Source: Lepidodermella squamata (lineage: Eukaryota > Gastrotricha). Taken from it: a stretch of 64,000 nucleotides of DNA. The DNA lies in assembly GCA_047495785.1 (NCBI GenBank), contig JBLDXI010000004.1:1364001-1428000 (forward strand), written 5' to 3'. Shown in pieces: positions 9,093 through 20,826 of this stretch. Every line of letters begins with the position of its first letter. Position 1 is the first letter of the stretch. Position numbers and translations under genes: made by a program. The notes under the pieces were generated by a model. It searched no databases, had not been told where the DNA came from, and saw nothing but the letters and a program-made list of their open reading frames with translations.

Positions 9093-11716
9093 ATGTTTTC
9101 GTATCACTGTGCTCTGCTGCTAACCCTATTGCTGGCGCCAAGTGACCCGGCTTCGGGTAAAGAGTTGAACTGGGTTCGCTGCTTCTCACAGTTCAGCAAC
9201 CGATTCACCAACTGCGTACCAGCTGCCAATGGCTGTAATCCACTCACCGAATACCAGGTTTGCCACGATTTACGTGCATGCAGTAACATGATGATTGTTG
9301 AATTGCTCACCAACTAGTGGGGCGGCATTTTTCGAACAACTGGCGTCTGCAACACTGGCGTTAGTTTTACTCTTCAGTTTAAACTTGTTAATTAACGCCC
9401 TGTTTTTTCTATAGAATGCCCGAATGTGCTACAAATACGAGGCTCTTACTCCGTTTTGTGTACCTGGTAACATTGGCTGTAACAACCCTGGCAATATGAA
9501 TGTACGTCGAAAGCTCATGTTATTTCCCTTTCGTCGGATGTTCTATGACTTTTGCGTTTCAGACGTTCTGGTTCAACGATCAAAATGCGACGTTGAGTTT
9601 GAAATACAACCTCAACGAATGCGATAAACAACGAGCTGTTTTCGAAGTAAGAACTTCCAAACTGCTGTTGTCAGTGCTCATGATTAGCTTTTGGTACATC
9701 CCTTTATACTTTATAGAAATCGTCGAAATTCCGGCGTTGCACGTCGAACAGCGTCATCAAAACCTGCGTTCCCGATCCTTTCACTTGCCCTGAAAACTGG
9801 GTTAGTGCTTTGAGCTTTCCTATTTGAATTAAAAAAATCAATTGAATCGCTCAATTACTGATGGTGGAACGTGAAAATGCTCAGTTCATGAGGTAAATAA
9901 TAGCTAATATTCTATATTATTCCTCTTCTAGATCACTGAATCGACGATTTACTCAGATTTACCGTCGTGCATCAACGCCACGGGTGAGTCAAATATTTAA
10001 ATCGGATATTTGAAAAGGCTAAGATGACATTTCAATCTAAATATGTAATGACGGGCAATATTTTTCGACAAATTAAATGTTCAGCGAATTCAGGTATTTC
10101 CGTTAAATCAAATTAATCAATGATAGTAAGAAAATTCCGAGGATTTTCATTCCTGCATTACAAAAGTTGATCAACTATTGGGACAACTTGTAATTAACGC
10201 CGGAGAATTTTGCAACACGAAATTTAAATTAACACGAGTAGTGTTTTTCAATCGCAGTCTCTGTTCCGATCAGCGAGAAGCCGCACATCCGCTGTTTCGA
10301 TTCGACAACAAGCAAATTCACAAACTGCCGACCTCAAAGCACTGGCTGCTTGGCTAACAATGAGACTCAGCAATATTCGACTAATGTTTTCATCAACTAT
10401 CAAAGCTGCCTGCTCGGAGTAAGTCTCTTCTAATTTACCCGCATTTGATGTCTATAATTTCATTTTTGAACAGAACGCGGTTTCATGCAAAGATTCGTCT
10501 AACCGAAGTTCATGCTACGCCGCCTGCCCTCGAGACCTAACCCAGGTGAAACTTGGTTATTGAACATTCACGGATCAAAGTTTCTATGAGTGATTCTAAA
10601 ACAGGTTAAACTCTTCTCGGACTCGCAATCTTTTCAGCTGAACCACGGCAATTGCATCGATGAGATATCGCCCAAGGTGAGTTCGCATCAACTTGTTTTA
10701 AATCATGAATGCCGCCAGCTTGTTGCAAGTTCAATTTAAAGTACATACATAGTGCCTATTTTAAGCATGCGTCTGATGGTATGCAACACGGCAATCAGTT
10801 TAGCTTCAAGATTTCCCGGCTTCATTCGGACAACCCAATAAACGGAAAGCTATGCTTACCTTGGATGTTCAAATGGCCTTTAAATTTTCAATTGCTAAAC
10901 GCTGAAAGATCTCTTAAGAGAATGGATAGTCTCTTGGGACATTTCAATGTGTTCAATACTTTCGGACCCTACCGTTTCACCCTAACTGCGCTGCTTAATG
11001 CAATGGCGTTTTATTCACGAAATTACGGTGCTTTAGTTTTTGTTTAATTGAAAATCAGCAACAAGAACTTCATTAATTTTGCGAGTCTAACTGGAGGGAA
11101 AGAGGGGTGTGGCGTGAGGGAGCTCTGTATTATCCCCTGGCTTTATTACTATCACTTAAATAATTCTAGATAACAAAATATGTTTCTTACTGTCCCATGC
11201 CATTTTTAGCCGACTGGGTATTTCCGCTGCGTCGACAACAGCGGTGGAGCAGTTCATTGCGTCAATGCGTCCACAGGCTGCAATGCGGCAACTCAGCTTC
11301 GAATTCCGGCTAATGTGGTCTATCCGGACGAGAACACTTGCCCGAATGCGACCAAGAAGTTAAAGTTGGTGTATTATTTGGGTGACAGAGCTGCCAGCGC
11401 GGCGAAATGCGCCGAAGACAATGCTTCGTTGGCGACGATTTGGTCAGACGATGAGCTGGCTGCTGCTAAACTAGCGCTGGAGGGGAGGGGGGTTTCTGAG
11501 GCTTGGATCGGTCTCACTCGCCAAAACGGCGAATTCCGAGGGGTTGATGGCTCAAGTTTCACTTACGTTGCATCGCAGTGGGCTGGTGGTAACGGCGACT
11601 GTGCTTATCTCACATATCGATTCTCAAGTTCTCAAAACGTCCCAGTCGATGGTTATTACTATATGCTCGTTGATTGTAGTTACATTGCAAGCTTTGTCTT
11701 ATGCGAGTCGTTTTAG
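9093..11716 (+). CDS. Secreted cysteine-module protein with C-terminal CTLD (10 exons)
   Basis: Predicted 441-residue secreted protein. Exons: 9093-9257, 9318-9359, 9415-9501, 9563-9646, 9717-9800, 9932-9983, 10258-10418, 10474-10545, 10605-10676, 11210-11716. The signal peptide begins MFSYHCALLLTLLLA. Modules run ELNWVRCFSQFSNRFTNC, the 14-residue linker WGGIFRTTGVCNTG, MCYKYEALTPFCVPG, an NECDK spacer, FRRCTSNSVIKTC, a short linker, KPHIRCFDSTTSKFTNC, and two 24-residue exons. The last exon is a module (YFRCVDNSGG) joined to a C-type lectin-like domain (AWIGLTRQN, DCAYL, ending FVLCESF-stop). EPN and WND carbohydrate motifs are absent, so sugar binding is uncertain. Exon lengths are identical to the 23829 paralogue except exons 5 and 10. 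Intron 9 (10677-11209) is longest and holds no recognised element. Confidence 0.9.
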
Positions 11717-12341
11717 TGGTTCACTTTACGAACAATGCCTTGTGAGATTGTAAGAGGCCGAAGTAAAATAATAATATGTGGGGAGATTACCTATATTCTT
11801 CTGACGCGTGACAAGTTGATTGATTTTCATCAATGGCCAAGATCGACGGCTACTAAAACTATGATAGAACATACAATTCGCGAATATTTATGTGAAGATC
11901 ACAGTTTCACGTGAATAAGGACGCAAACAAAAATTACTGAAACGCCAGGGTTTGGCACCAGAATTTCTGACATCGTCTGATTTCGATCCCGTTCGATCAT
12001 GCAAGATCAGTGAACTTCATCAATTGCATGCGAAAAATTAATTAATCCGCATTAATGTATCTTGCGAGATATTTTGGCGGAATCGGTATCTCGGATTGGG
12101 ATATCGGTTAAACATTTTTATTCACAAAATTACGGCAACGACATAAAATGACTAAAATGATTATTTTTTATTTTACACCCTCTTTTCAGGCATTGTGATG
12201 TTAATTTGATAGAAAAAGAGAGAGCCTTAGCTTGGGCTTAGAGGGAGGCTGACGGCAGGCGATCGGCTTCAGAGACCGACAGATCGGTCGCGAACAACCT
12301 GCTATTGCCCAAAAATCCGTAACTTTCGATGCTATTAAACA
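11717..12341. other. Intergenic
   Basis: 3' flank of the 9093 gene; AATAATAATATG-type AT-rich sequence follows the stop. No exon or clear repeat was recognised up to the transposon-derived frame. Confidence 0.5.
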
Positions 12342-13161
12342 CTAATTGCCATTCATCCCGATTTCCGCTGGTTTTAGTTCCGCAATTTTGCGAATTCCAG
12401 TGCGCCGCATTAACAAGGTCGACGTACGATCGTTGCTGCAGTGGAGAACAGTTACTTTCGTTGCCAGTTTTTCAGCAAGCAAGGCAAATGCAGCGGCATC
12501 GCGTACGACGAGATTTTCATTACCCATCATTTCTTTGCGAACTGCTGATTTTACACAGCCTCCAACGCCGTCCGCGGCACTCTTCCCATGGTAAGAGGCG
12601 AAAAAATGCCACTGAAGGCTTTCCAAGAAGAGCTCTCGCACAAGTATACTCAAGCTCCCCAGGAAAAACCGCTGCTTGAAGTGGGTCTTCGCTCCTTCAC
12701 TGAAACCGTCGAACTTGCGTCGAGCCGGATAGCGGAGCTTCAAGTGCGACAACACTTTGAGTAGGAAGCAATAGGCAGCATTCGAATCGTGAAGCATTCG
12801 ATCGCTCGCCACAACGTAAGACGCGATTTCAGACCCAACCCAGGCGACGAACGTAAACAAAGTAACCTGTTGGTGGTTCCAGTGAGCTGACTGGACCTCA
12901 GACTAAAAAAATGAATTGGGCAAAGGTACTGACTACTGACATATATAGTTTAACATTTAATACCTGTTGCTGAAGTGCGAAATTTTCGGCGAAGTCTATC
13001 TGAAAAACGCATGCAGATTCATTAGAATCAGCGATCAATTGGTTAAATGTGGCCTGCTGGTGGGCCTTGACCCAGCAATGAGTCGTAAACGGCGTACATT
13101 GCCCGTTTATTTTTTCAAACAGGCACTCCAAGGTCAAAGTTTTTCCAACTTTCTCAGTAGC
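12342..13161 (-). pseudogene. Transposon-derived protein, copy 2 (frame open, ends truncated)
   Basis: The exon from about 13161 to 12961 (TPFTTHCWVKAHQQATFNQL, then QIDFAENFALQQQ) splices to an exon starting SEVQSAHWNHQQVTLF. It then contains SEGAKTHFKQRFFLGSL and FFASYHGKSAADGVGG. Unlike copy 1 the first exon is in frame. The N-terminal part of the family is absent because a CTLD gene end lies immediately upstream. The last ~29 residues (from 12432 down) do not match copy 1, so the 3' part was replaced. It is probably a dead transposon gene; no terminal repeats were found around it. Confidence 0.6.
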
Positions 13162-13557
13162 CTATAAAACCGAAAGATCAATTGATCATCACTAAGTCAA
13201 TGTTATAACTAACCTTTGTTGAATACGGTATCTCAGTTTATTTTAAATTTTACTTCTTCATTCAACACTCTTCTCACAACGATTTGTCACATCAAAACGC
13301 TCGACAGTCTCATACATATCTCTCGCATAGCTCGTAAGTAATTAAATCGCAAGAGCCGGCTGTCTGGAACTTGTAAGAGCCGCCGTAGACATTTATGAAA
13401 ACGCAACCATCGTTTATCGGAAAGGACCATTGCGAAGCGACGAAATTGAAATCCGAGCCATCGTCCCATTTCATGATGTTGTTGGTCACGGTGAGGGCGA
13501 TCCAGGCGGTCGCATCCGTTACATTTCCAGCAGCTTGCAGTTCGGCCTCAGACCTTA
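12432..13557. repeat. 1.1-kb segmental duplication, copy 2
   Basis: Partner of 7661-8786, same orientation. Here the CTLD part is the genuine 3' end of an intact gene (13310-15801). The transposon-derived part is truncated at 12432 relative to copy 1. Confidence 0.93.
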
Positions 13558-15801
13558 CCGTCGCCAGGGCGCCATCGTTTGCGGCGCATCTCTGTGCGGC
13601 TCCGGCCCAGTTGGTTCCTGATTCGACTAGGAAGAACTTCTTGGTCACAGCCAGGCAGGTGTTCTCGTCCGGATATGTGACATTAGCTGGTAGACGAAGC
13701 TGGGTTGCCGCATCGCAGCCTGGCGACTCCATTACGCATCGAACCGAGTTATCGCTCTTCGCCACGCAGCGGTGATACTTGGAACCCTGCAATTTTTACA
13801 TGAAATTAGTCACTTCTAGGCAAGCCCTTTCAGGGTAGGGTAAGGGGTATGGGACATCTGAGGGACTGAAAATTCGACAGGATTAAAACAGCCTTAAACA
13901 GAGAAAATCTATACGAAGCCAATGCATAATGACAGCTCTGATTTTTAAAAGTTCTCAAATCGGTAAAGGGATATCGTGAATTCATCACCAAATTATTCCT
14001 ATCACTTCCCGCAATATTAAGAGCCTAACCCTAATCCTAACCCTAATCCTAATTCTAACCCTAATCCTAACCCTAACCCTAACCCTAACCAGTTGAAAAC
14101 CAAATAAATTTGTTAGGTATTGAATTACATGAAATTTGGTACCGCCGTAAGATTTTCCCATCGGTAAAATTCAGATAGAGATTCAGAATCAAAATAGTCT
14201 AAAAATTGTGTCACTTCAACAAAGTGGAGATTGAACTATCTCTCGGCAAAGCGATGATACAGATTCCCACGCTATTATACTAGCCCATTTTATGTTCAAG
14301 TTTCAGCCCCCTGACTCTTACAAGCCGGGGTTGGAATTTACGGCGATGCGGTAAGTATTAGAAAATGTGCAGACCTGAGACATCTGAGCTTGTAAGCAGT
14401 CAGCATAGTTGCCGGAAAAGTCTGACTTCGCCCGGAAAATTGTTACCTGAAAAGCATTAGTTTTCAAAAACACTACTTATAAGATAGACCTGTCAATTCA
14501 TCCCGAAAAATAATAATTCGGCACAATAATGGAATTTACTATCCAAGCTATTGATAGAACCAGTTTTGATTAAATCAGGTTTAGCTTACCACTGTCATAG
14601 GCGACGGGCACGTGTTTCGGCAAACCATTCCATCAGACGTCGAGCATAAGGCTGCTGGCTGGAATATTTCATAAACTACTTTTCCAAGAAAACAATTATT
14701 GCAAAATAAACAAACGCCTGCAATGCAGTGATATCTGTCGATGTAAGTTCCGCTACTGTAGGTCTAAAGATGGAAAGGACCAATTAATAAAAACGTGTTT
14801 CCGAACTTTACAAGCAGCGTAACCCGAGTCATCGAGGCTGCATCGCAAGGCGTCGATTGGCAGCCAGCGAAAGACCGATTGCTTTGCAGAAAGCATCGGT
14901 TGAAGGGCACGAAATCAGCATTATTACGGACAACTATAAACAGAAATAACTTCGCTCAGGAACCTTAACGGCTAAAATGGATTCTGAAGTGATTTATTCT
15001 CATTCGATAAATGAGCTATTAGTGTTAAGTATGAAACCAACTTTTCTCCTGTGCCATGCACAGTTGCATCGTCGCATGACTGCCAACCGGGGTCTGCAAT
15101 GAAAAAATCGAGAGCAGCGAATGGTTCAAGGATTTACTTTTATTGCGAAACTCACCCCGCTATTCGGGCACGAGCCGTTGATCGGAATGCACGTCCGTTG
15201 GCCGTTTTGGTCACAGACTGTTGCCTGAATACTCTGATTCAAAGAAAACAAGACAATAGAATGGTCAGCATTAGATAACGCTCGAATCGAACCAAGAAAT
15301 TTTTGATCGTTGATCGGCACAGATCGTACTGCGATCCGAAAACGTCTCCGAGAAATTCGGCCGTCTAGGTTGTGGGAATAAGACTAGGCGTAAGAATCGC
15401 ATGTGACATCAACAGACAAACCATAACTTCGTCATTTTTATCACAGCCAAGATTACGAGGGATACATCGCATGTTGATCGTTTTGAAGTTGAAGCAACTT
15501 CTAGCCGCCTGAAAATCAAATTAAAATGCGAAATAAGTTGAAAAATAATGAAAAACTCACGCCTGATTTGCAACTTAACAACGAGTTCAACTTGAGCCCA
15601 AGCTTTATTGAAAACAGTAAAAATTAGAGCAGAAAATCTAACTTTTGAAAAAGGGCTTGCCTGAACATCATCGAGGAACGTACAGTTCTCTTTACAACCT
15701 GCAAAGGCGTCATTTAAACGGGAGAAACATCGCTTGTACTCTTGTGTACTCGCTAATGCTGCCAGGCTCAGGAAGAGAAAGATTCGAATGATATCAGTCA
15801 T
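13310..15801 (-). CDS. Secreted cysteine-module protein with C-terminal CTLD (11 exons)
   Basis: Start at 15801: MTDIIRIFLFLSLAALASTQ is a signal peptide, followed by EYKRCFSRLNDAFAGC. Then come the 14-residue linker LGLKLNSLLSCKSG, SCFNFKTINMRCIPRNLGC, a spacer (YDLCRSTIKNF), VCDQNGQRTCIPINGSC, a short linker (MQLCMAQEK), FNRCFLQSNRSFAGC, a separate exon YIDRYHCIAGVCLFC, two short exons, and a last exon (13786-13310) with module YHRCVAKSDNSVRC and a CTLD ending LITYELCERYV. The order matches the 9093 gene, but its exon 7 is split in two here. The intron after exon 1 begins CAG|GCAAGC, a GC donor that fits the GC-AG consensus. Intron 10 carries a CCCTAA-containing repeat (13970-14165). Extracellular recognition is inferred. 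Confidence 0.85.
13970..14165. repeat. Dispersed repeat with CCCTAA tract, copy 1
   Basis: About 60 bp of CCCTAA/TCCTAA units (14027-14094) are followed by GTTAGGTATTGAATTACATG and AAATTTGGTACCGCCGTAAG. The right part recurs at 51660-51710, and split at about 31669 and 35554. The tract lies inside the last intron of the 13310-15801 gene, so it is not a chromosome end. Confidence 0.8.
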
Positions 15802-16184
15802 TCTAAATTTTGTTCGAAAAATTAAGGAAATAAATAAAATGAAATAAAAATGGCACCTATTTTTGGAGAGGATCGAGCACGTGCTGTTTTCTCTCTTAGA
15901 AAACAATTCAAGGAAGACGCGTCTGTTATTTTAAATTTAATAACGCAATCAGGACGTGTGCCTAGCCAAGACCGTGGAAGACCACAATCGGTGATCCATA
16001 AACTATCGATAAACAAGCATCAAATTGGAGTTGTTTTTTCTCTAAGCGAGAGTAGCCAGTAAATCCTTCACTTTCTCCTAGTTTTTCGATTTGTTCTCTT
16101 TCGCTTCTGATTTTTTTATCAGAACAATTTTTTTATCAGGACAGACATTGGAAGATTCATTTGCATTTGCATTGGATGACGCGT

Positions 16185-16654
16185 TCAACACTTTAACTGC
16201 CAAAAATAGACTGCGAGATCCGATATATGGATCCAAATCCTGGCTCTGTCAAAAGACCTTTTTTCGGAACAGCGATGCGTCGTAGGGCTAAATGTAGGCC
16301 ATGACTCGGCGGTTCTGTTGACACTGAATTCGGAGCCACAAGGTCTGAGCAGGTCTTTGAAAATAACCGTGAAATAATGTCGAAATTTTGGATTAGAGCC
16401 AAAACCAGACCCAAAAATTGGACCTAATTATTAGACGCAGAATAGTCGGCACAACAATCGAAATTTCACTGCTGATTTCTATGCGTTCCTTGAAGTCTTT
16501 GTCTCCAAATTTTGTGTCAAAAGAACCGCCGGGTCATGGCCTACATTTTGCCCTACGACGCATCGTTGACCCGAAAAAAGAACTTGTGACAGACCCAGGA
16601 TTTGGATCCAAATATCGGATGGCGCAGTGTATTTTTGGCAGTTAAAGTGTTAAG
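16185..16654. mobile_element. Short foldback/MITE, family copy 1
   Basis: The ends are complementary: AACACTTTAACTGCCAAAAA near 16188 and its complement ending near 16651. Inner parts are also inverted (GATCCAAATCCTGG versus CCAGGATTTGGATC). A related copy lies at 24270-24619. It has no meaningful coding capacity. It lies between the 15801 start and the CTLD fragment. Confidence 0.75.
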
Positions 16655-17039
16655 CAGGCCTAGTCAACCCTGGATAATTTAGCGATAGTAGCCAAATGTT
16701 TGAATTTTCAAAACGCTAGCAGTTGAGCAGTCGCTAAAAACAGAGTGATAAGTGATCATTACAGAACATTTCACTGAGAGATTAGAACGCTTATGCCGAA
16801 TTTCGCCAAATAACGATCCAAGTTGCCTACCTTTTGATATTTTTCGAATTTCGAGCCTTTCCAACAATCGCCTTGGATTGGCCAATCACGCAATCCGAAA
16901 AACGGGGCGACTAACAAAGTGTTTTCATCATTCGGTAGAGCTCGAAAACGTCGTAGCTAAACAAATGAAGCTCGTATCAGTTTTTTTACTTCAACTTGCA
17001 ACACTCACAATAAAGTTTCGGAACAAAAATCTCCGTCTC
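16655..17039. other. Intergenic
   Basis: No exon, repeat or regulatory signal recognised. Confidence 0.4.
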
Positions 17040-17450
17040 GCATAAAACCAGAGCCACCATAATCCAGCACAACTTGCTGAATCGAAGACGTAAGAGCCGG
17101 AGGCACGTAAACAACTGCGAGTCGACGTAATTGCTGAGATCCAAGCCATCGTCCCATTTCATGACGTGGTTCTTCGCAGCAATCCAGGAAGTCGGAACCG
17201 TTGAATCTCCACCAGCCTGCAGCTCAGCATCCGACGTTAACGTCGCCAGGGTGCAGTTGTTTTCGACGCATTTCTGTGAGGCTCCATACGGCTCGATACC
17301 AGTCGATTGGCTATGGTTTGAGAATGGGCTTGAAAGAACTTTTTTATCACAGCCAGGCAGGTGTTTTCGTCTGAACATGTGACGTTAGCTGGAAGTCGAA
17401 GCTGGGTTTCTGAAAGAACCGAGTTGTCACTCTTCGCTATACACCAGCTG
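17040..17450 (-). pseudogene. Degraded CTLD exon
   Basis: Read downward, it contains CIAKSDNSV directly joined to ETQLRLPANVT (the residues between, with two cysteines, are deleted). Then come SDENTCLAVIKKFF, a frameshifted stretch, CTLATLTSDAELQAGG, HVMKWDDGLDLSNYVDSQ, another frame change and ALVLCE. It is clearly derived from the same exon as the CTLD of the 13310 gene but has at least two frame disruptions and an internal deletion. No upstream exons were found. Confidence 0.85.
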
Positions 17451-18279
17451 TGACTATGTTGCCAGTTGCCAGCCGATGTCTTCCCCTTAGTTTTAGAAAC
17501 ATTGCAAAATACAATCGTAGCATCGAAATTTACGAATTTTGGCTGAAAACTTAAGTCAAACTGCCGATTGCTGTCAATTCAATTCATTAATAAAATTGTT
17601 ATAAAAATTAACATCGAAAGTGAATCGAATTTGGGCCGAAAGAATTTCAAAATCTCTCTTCCACGTTCAAAATTTGATTCTTCACGGCTATTGTGCGAAT
17701 AATATCGGCGATAATGTCCAATTTTTATTGCATCGATACGACGTTAATTGACATTCGTTTGTCGCATCAATGGCAATAAACATCACTGTAGAGTAACGCG
17801 ACAAATTGCTTTCACATGTGAAGCAATGAATGAGAGAAAGCCGCGAGGCGTGGTCGGCTAACAGCACTGATGGTATCATCGCCTCGCGCATTTAAAAGGT
17901 GCGCGCACCTCTATTGTATAGCATATGCGAATACGCGCGCGCGCACAATGACAAAAGATGCGACGCGCCTCGACTTTAATACTACCACTACTACAACTAC
18001 AACACGCTCATTTGTCCAGTTGCGGCCGAGCGTGATAAGCAATAGACATGCCTAGGTGGTAACTTGCTTTATTTACCCACCTAGACGCGTATAACACTCG
18101 GAAAAATACCGAAAAATGAGTAATATCGGAATATTTTTTGGAAATTTCTAGAATAATGGGTAAAATACCCAGCTTAATTTTTTTCAGATCATTATTATGG
18201 TTTCTCTCCATTAATCATCAGTGTACGTTTTTTTCATTATCCTATTATTTTTACGAAGATTACATAATTTTTATTGTAG
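17451..18279. other. 5' flank of the receptor gene
   Basis: AT-rich sequence with a CG-alternating tract at about 17934-17945 and a small inverted repeat (CCTAGGTGG ... CCACCTAG, about 18050-18084). The first exon of the receptor gene, with its signal peptide, should lie here. A frame is open from 18138, but I cannot decide the true start. Confidence 0.4.
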
Positions 18280-20705
18280 GCGTTTCTGCATCGAAAATGG
18301 AGGCGCATTTGATTCGTGAATTGTTTAAAGACTACAACAAAATGGAACGGCCGGCCGCTGATGAACGCGATTCGGTCAATGTTATTTTCATTGTTTACCT
18401 GCGCCAGGTTATCGATGTCGTATGTTTCAAATTTTATCGAAAAGTCATTTATTTATTGAATTATTCAAGGATGAAAAACTGCAAAAAATTCAGACAACAC
18501 TCTGGCTGAGTTTGGTAAAAAAAAATTGAATTTACAACTCGAACCCTGTTTTTACGTGTTTTTTCAGAATTGGTTCGATTACAGGCTACAATGGGATCCG
18601 TGGCAACATAATAATATCACGCGGCTTCTGAGTGAGAAAATTAATTTGCATATTGTTCATAATTTTATTTAAATTTTCAGTACCTCACGATAAAATTTGG
18701 AGTCCGGATATTTTGCTGTGAGTTGTTACTTCTATCCTTCTGAATTTGTTATAATTTTCCAAATTTTTGTTAAAGGCATAATTCGGCGGTGGATAATTTC
18801 GACCCGACGAATAAAGTTCACGCTGAAGTTTTCTACAACGGCGAAATTGCTTGGATGCCACCTGGAATTTTCGCATCTACCTGGTAAGCCAAGTTCGATA
18901 TTGAGAAAATTCAATTTTCAAGAATTTTTATTGAATTTAGTTTTTTTTAAATTATATATCATTGCTTCAATAAGTTCAAAATTGTACTAGGGAAATTTCA
19001 GGTACTTTAAAAATATTCTGAAAAAATTCCAAGTTAAAAGTGTGCGAAAATTTTAAAATTTTAAAAATTATTTAGGAATTTCGTGAATTTTTTATATTTC
19101 TTTTCGTATTATTTTCTAGCCGAATTCAAATCAAGGTAAGAAACTTTCGAAAACTCGTTGGATCTCTCCAATTTTCGACTCACTCCTGCCCTAGTATTTT
19201 CCGTTCGATACGCAACGCTGTGATCTAAAGTTCAGCTCATGGACCTACGCCCTATCCGGCGTCAATTTGACCCTGCCGTTCTACGAGGCTGATCTCAAAT
19301 CGTACGTTCGCAACGGCGAGTGGGACCTGTTAGGAGCGCCAGCCATGCGTAACGTCGTGCCTTACGAGGGCGAATCTTACGTCGACGCAACGTTCGTCAT
19401 CATCCTCAGCCGGCGGCCGCTTTTCTACATTTTCAACCTCGTTGTACCGACAGTTTTGGTGAGAGAAATTTAAAAAAAATAATCCTGATTTAATTTGAAT
19501 ATTTTTTCGAAATTTCCAGATCTCAATTATAGCGCTATTGACATTCACTTTACCGGCTGAATCAGGCGAAAAAATCGGACTATGTGAGTGTTAAGTAATT
19601 AAAAAAATTCCAATTTCAATCTATTCATATTCAAAATTTCAAAATTTTTCGAAATTTTTAGATTTGTTTGGATTATTTCAAAATTTCAATTTTATTCAAT
19701 TCAATTTTAGCCAAATAATTTCCATCTTTCTAATAAATTGGAAAATAAAGATGTAATTTTTACAAGGTTTTTATGTCGGGTTTTTTCTTTCTAGGCGTTA
19801 CTGCTCTACTTTCGATTTTTGTGTTCCTCAACTTGGTCATGAATTTGCTGCCCGCCGGTGAGCACGTCCCACTTCTCGGCCTCTATTTCGGCGGCACAGT
19901 CACCCTGTTGTCAATGTCCGTCGCCAGCACTATAATGGTGCTAAATATTCACTACCGCACGCCGAAAACACGCAAATTACCGCAATGGGTACGTGCGGAA
20001 TAAAATTAGACAATGAATTTTCATTTTTCATTTCATTTCTGTAGGTTAAAATATGGATCAACAAGAGATTGGCATGGCTTGTCCGAATGAAGAGACCGGT
20101 AATTCTTCAAAATCTTCAACTTTTTAATTTTTTTTTCCAAAATTCTGAAATCAGTTAAATCATAAAATGGTGATCTTTATTTGTTTAGTTTTATTTTCAA
20201 ATTTAAAATTTTCCAAATAATTAATTTTTATTTTTTTTAAATCAATTATTAATTTTCAAATAATTTTTTTATCAGAGATTTTCCGATAACTTTTCAAGAA
20301 TAATTGAAATTTGTGGATAATGTGGAATCATTATAGAAAAATGAGGCGAACGAAGAAGAGCAACGGCGATCGACACTGGTTGTTCACAGTGAATTATCGC
20401 CTCAACCGCCTGATCTGGACATGGGTGTTTTCGAATGCACGTCGCCATACGACGATTGCGATGACTTCATCGACCGTGGCATGACGCTGACGGACGAAGT
20501 GCACTGGCGCATGCGTCAAGTGGTGCGTGAAATGCGAACGATCACCAAGAAATCAGAGCGCGACAACGAGGAGGCTGAGGTGAGTGAGGAGTGGAAATTC
20601 GCCTCCAGCGTCATCGACCGCGTCTGTTTCATTGTGTTCACTTCGATGACGATTATCATGACCCTGGTCATCATGTTCTGCGCACCCGACCCAATGGACC
20701 AATAA
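18280..20705 (+). CDS. Nicotinic acetylcholine receptor-like (cys-loop) subunit, non-alpha
   Basis: Pentameric ligand-gated ion channel subunit. The first recognised exon (18280-18419) gives HLIRELFKDYNKMERP; later exons carry TTLWL, WFDYRLQWDP and IWSPDILL. The cys-loop CRIQIKYFPFDTQRC has its 13-residue spacing. The M1 exon is FYIFNLVVPTVL. M2 starts after ESGEKIGL (the GEK motif fits cation selectivity) with CVTALLSIFVFLNLV. M3 is in LGLYFGGTVTLLSMSV, a cytoplasmic loop follows, and M4 lies in IVFTSMTIIMTLVIMFC before the stop at 20705. Loop C (NVVPYEGESYVDATF) lacks the vicinal cysteine pair of alpha subunits. About 11 exons; the phases checked agree. The N-terminal signal-peptide exon is not identified. 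The gene converges on the 20827 gene. Confidence 0.88.
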
Positions 20706-20826
20706 TTATCATTACATTATGTGTGAGTAAATAAAAAAATGAATTCACTTAAAGTCAACATTTTATTTCACTTCAATACACTCCTCGCAAGTAATATGTG
20801 TTGACCTACAACAGCTATGAGTGAGC
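20706..20826. terminator. Shared 3' region of two convergent genes
   Basis: Only about 120 bp separate the two stop codons. An AATAAA occurs on the plus strand at about 20727-20733. On the minus strand, the complement of TTTATTTCAC (about 20762) gives another AATAAA. These are the likely polyadenylation signals of the receptor gene and the lectin-like gene. Confidence 0.6.

Noticed and set aside
10709-11047. 112-residue plus-strand open frame in intron 9 of the 9093 gene
   Set aside because: No motif, and no match to the paralogue, whose corresponding intron is short; splice phases from exon 9 to exon 10 work without it.
14027-14094. Telomere or chromosome end from the CCCTAA tract
   Set aside because: The tract is inside an intron of an intact gene, is impure, and has relatives at 31.6 and 51.6 kb with the same flanks.
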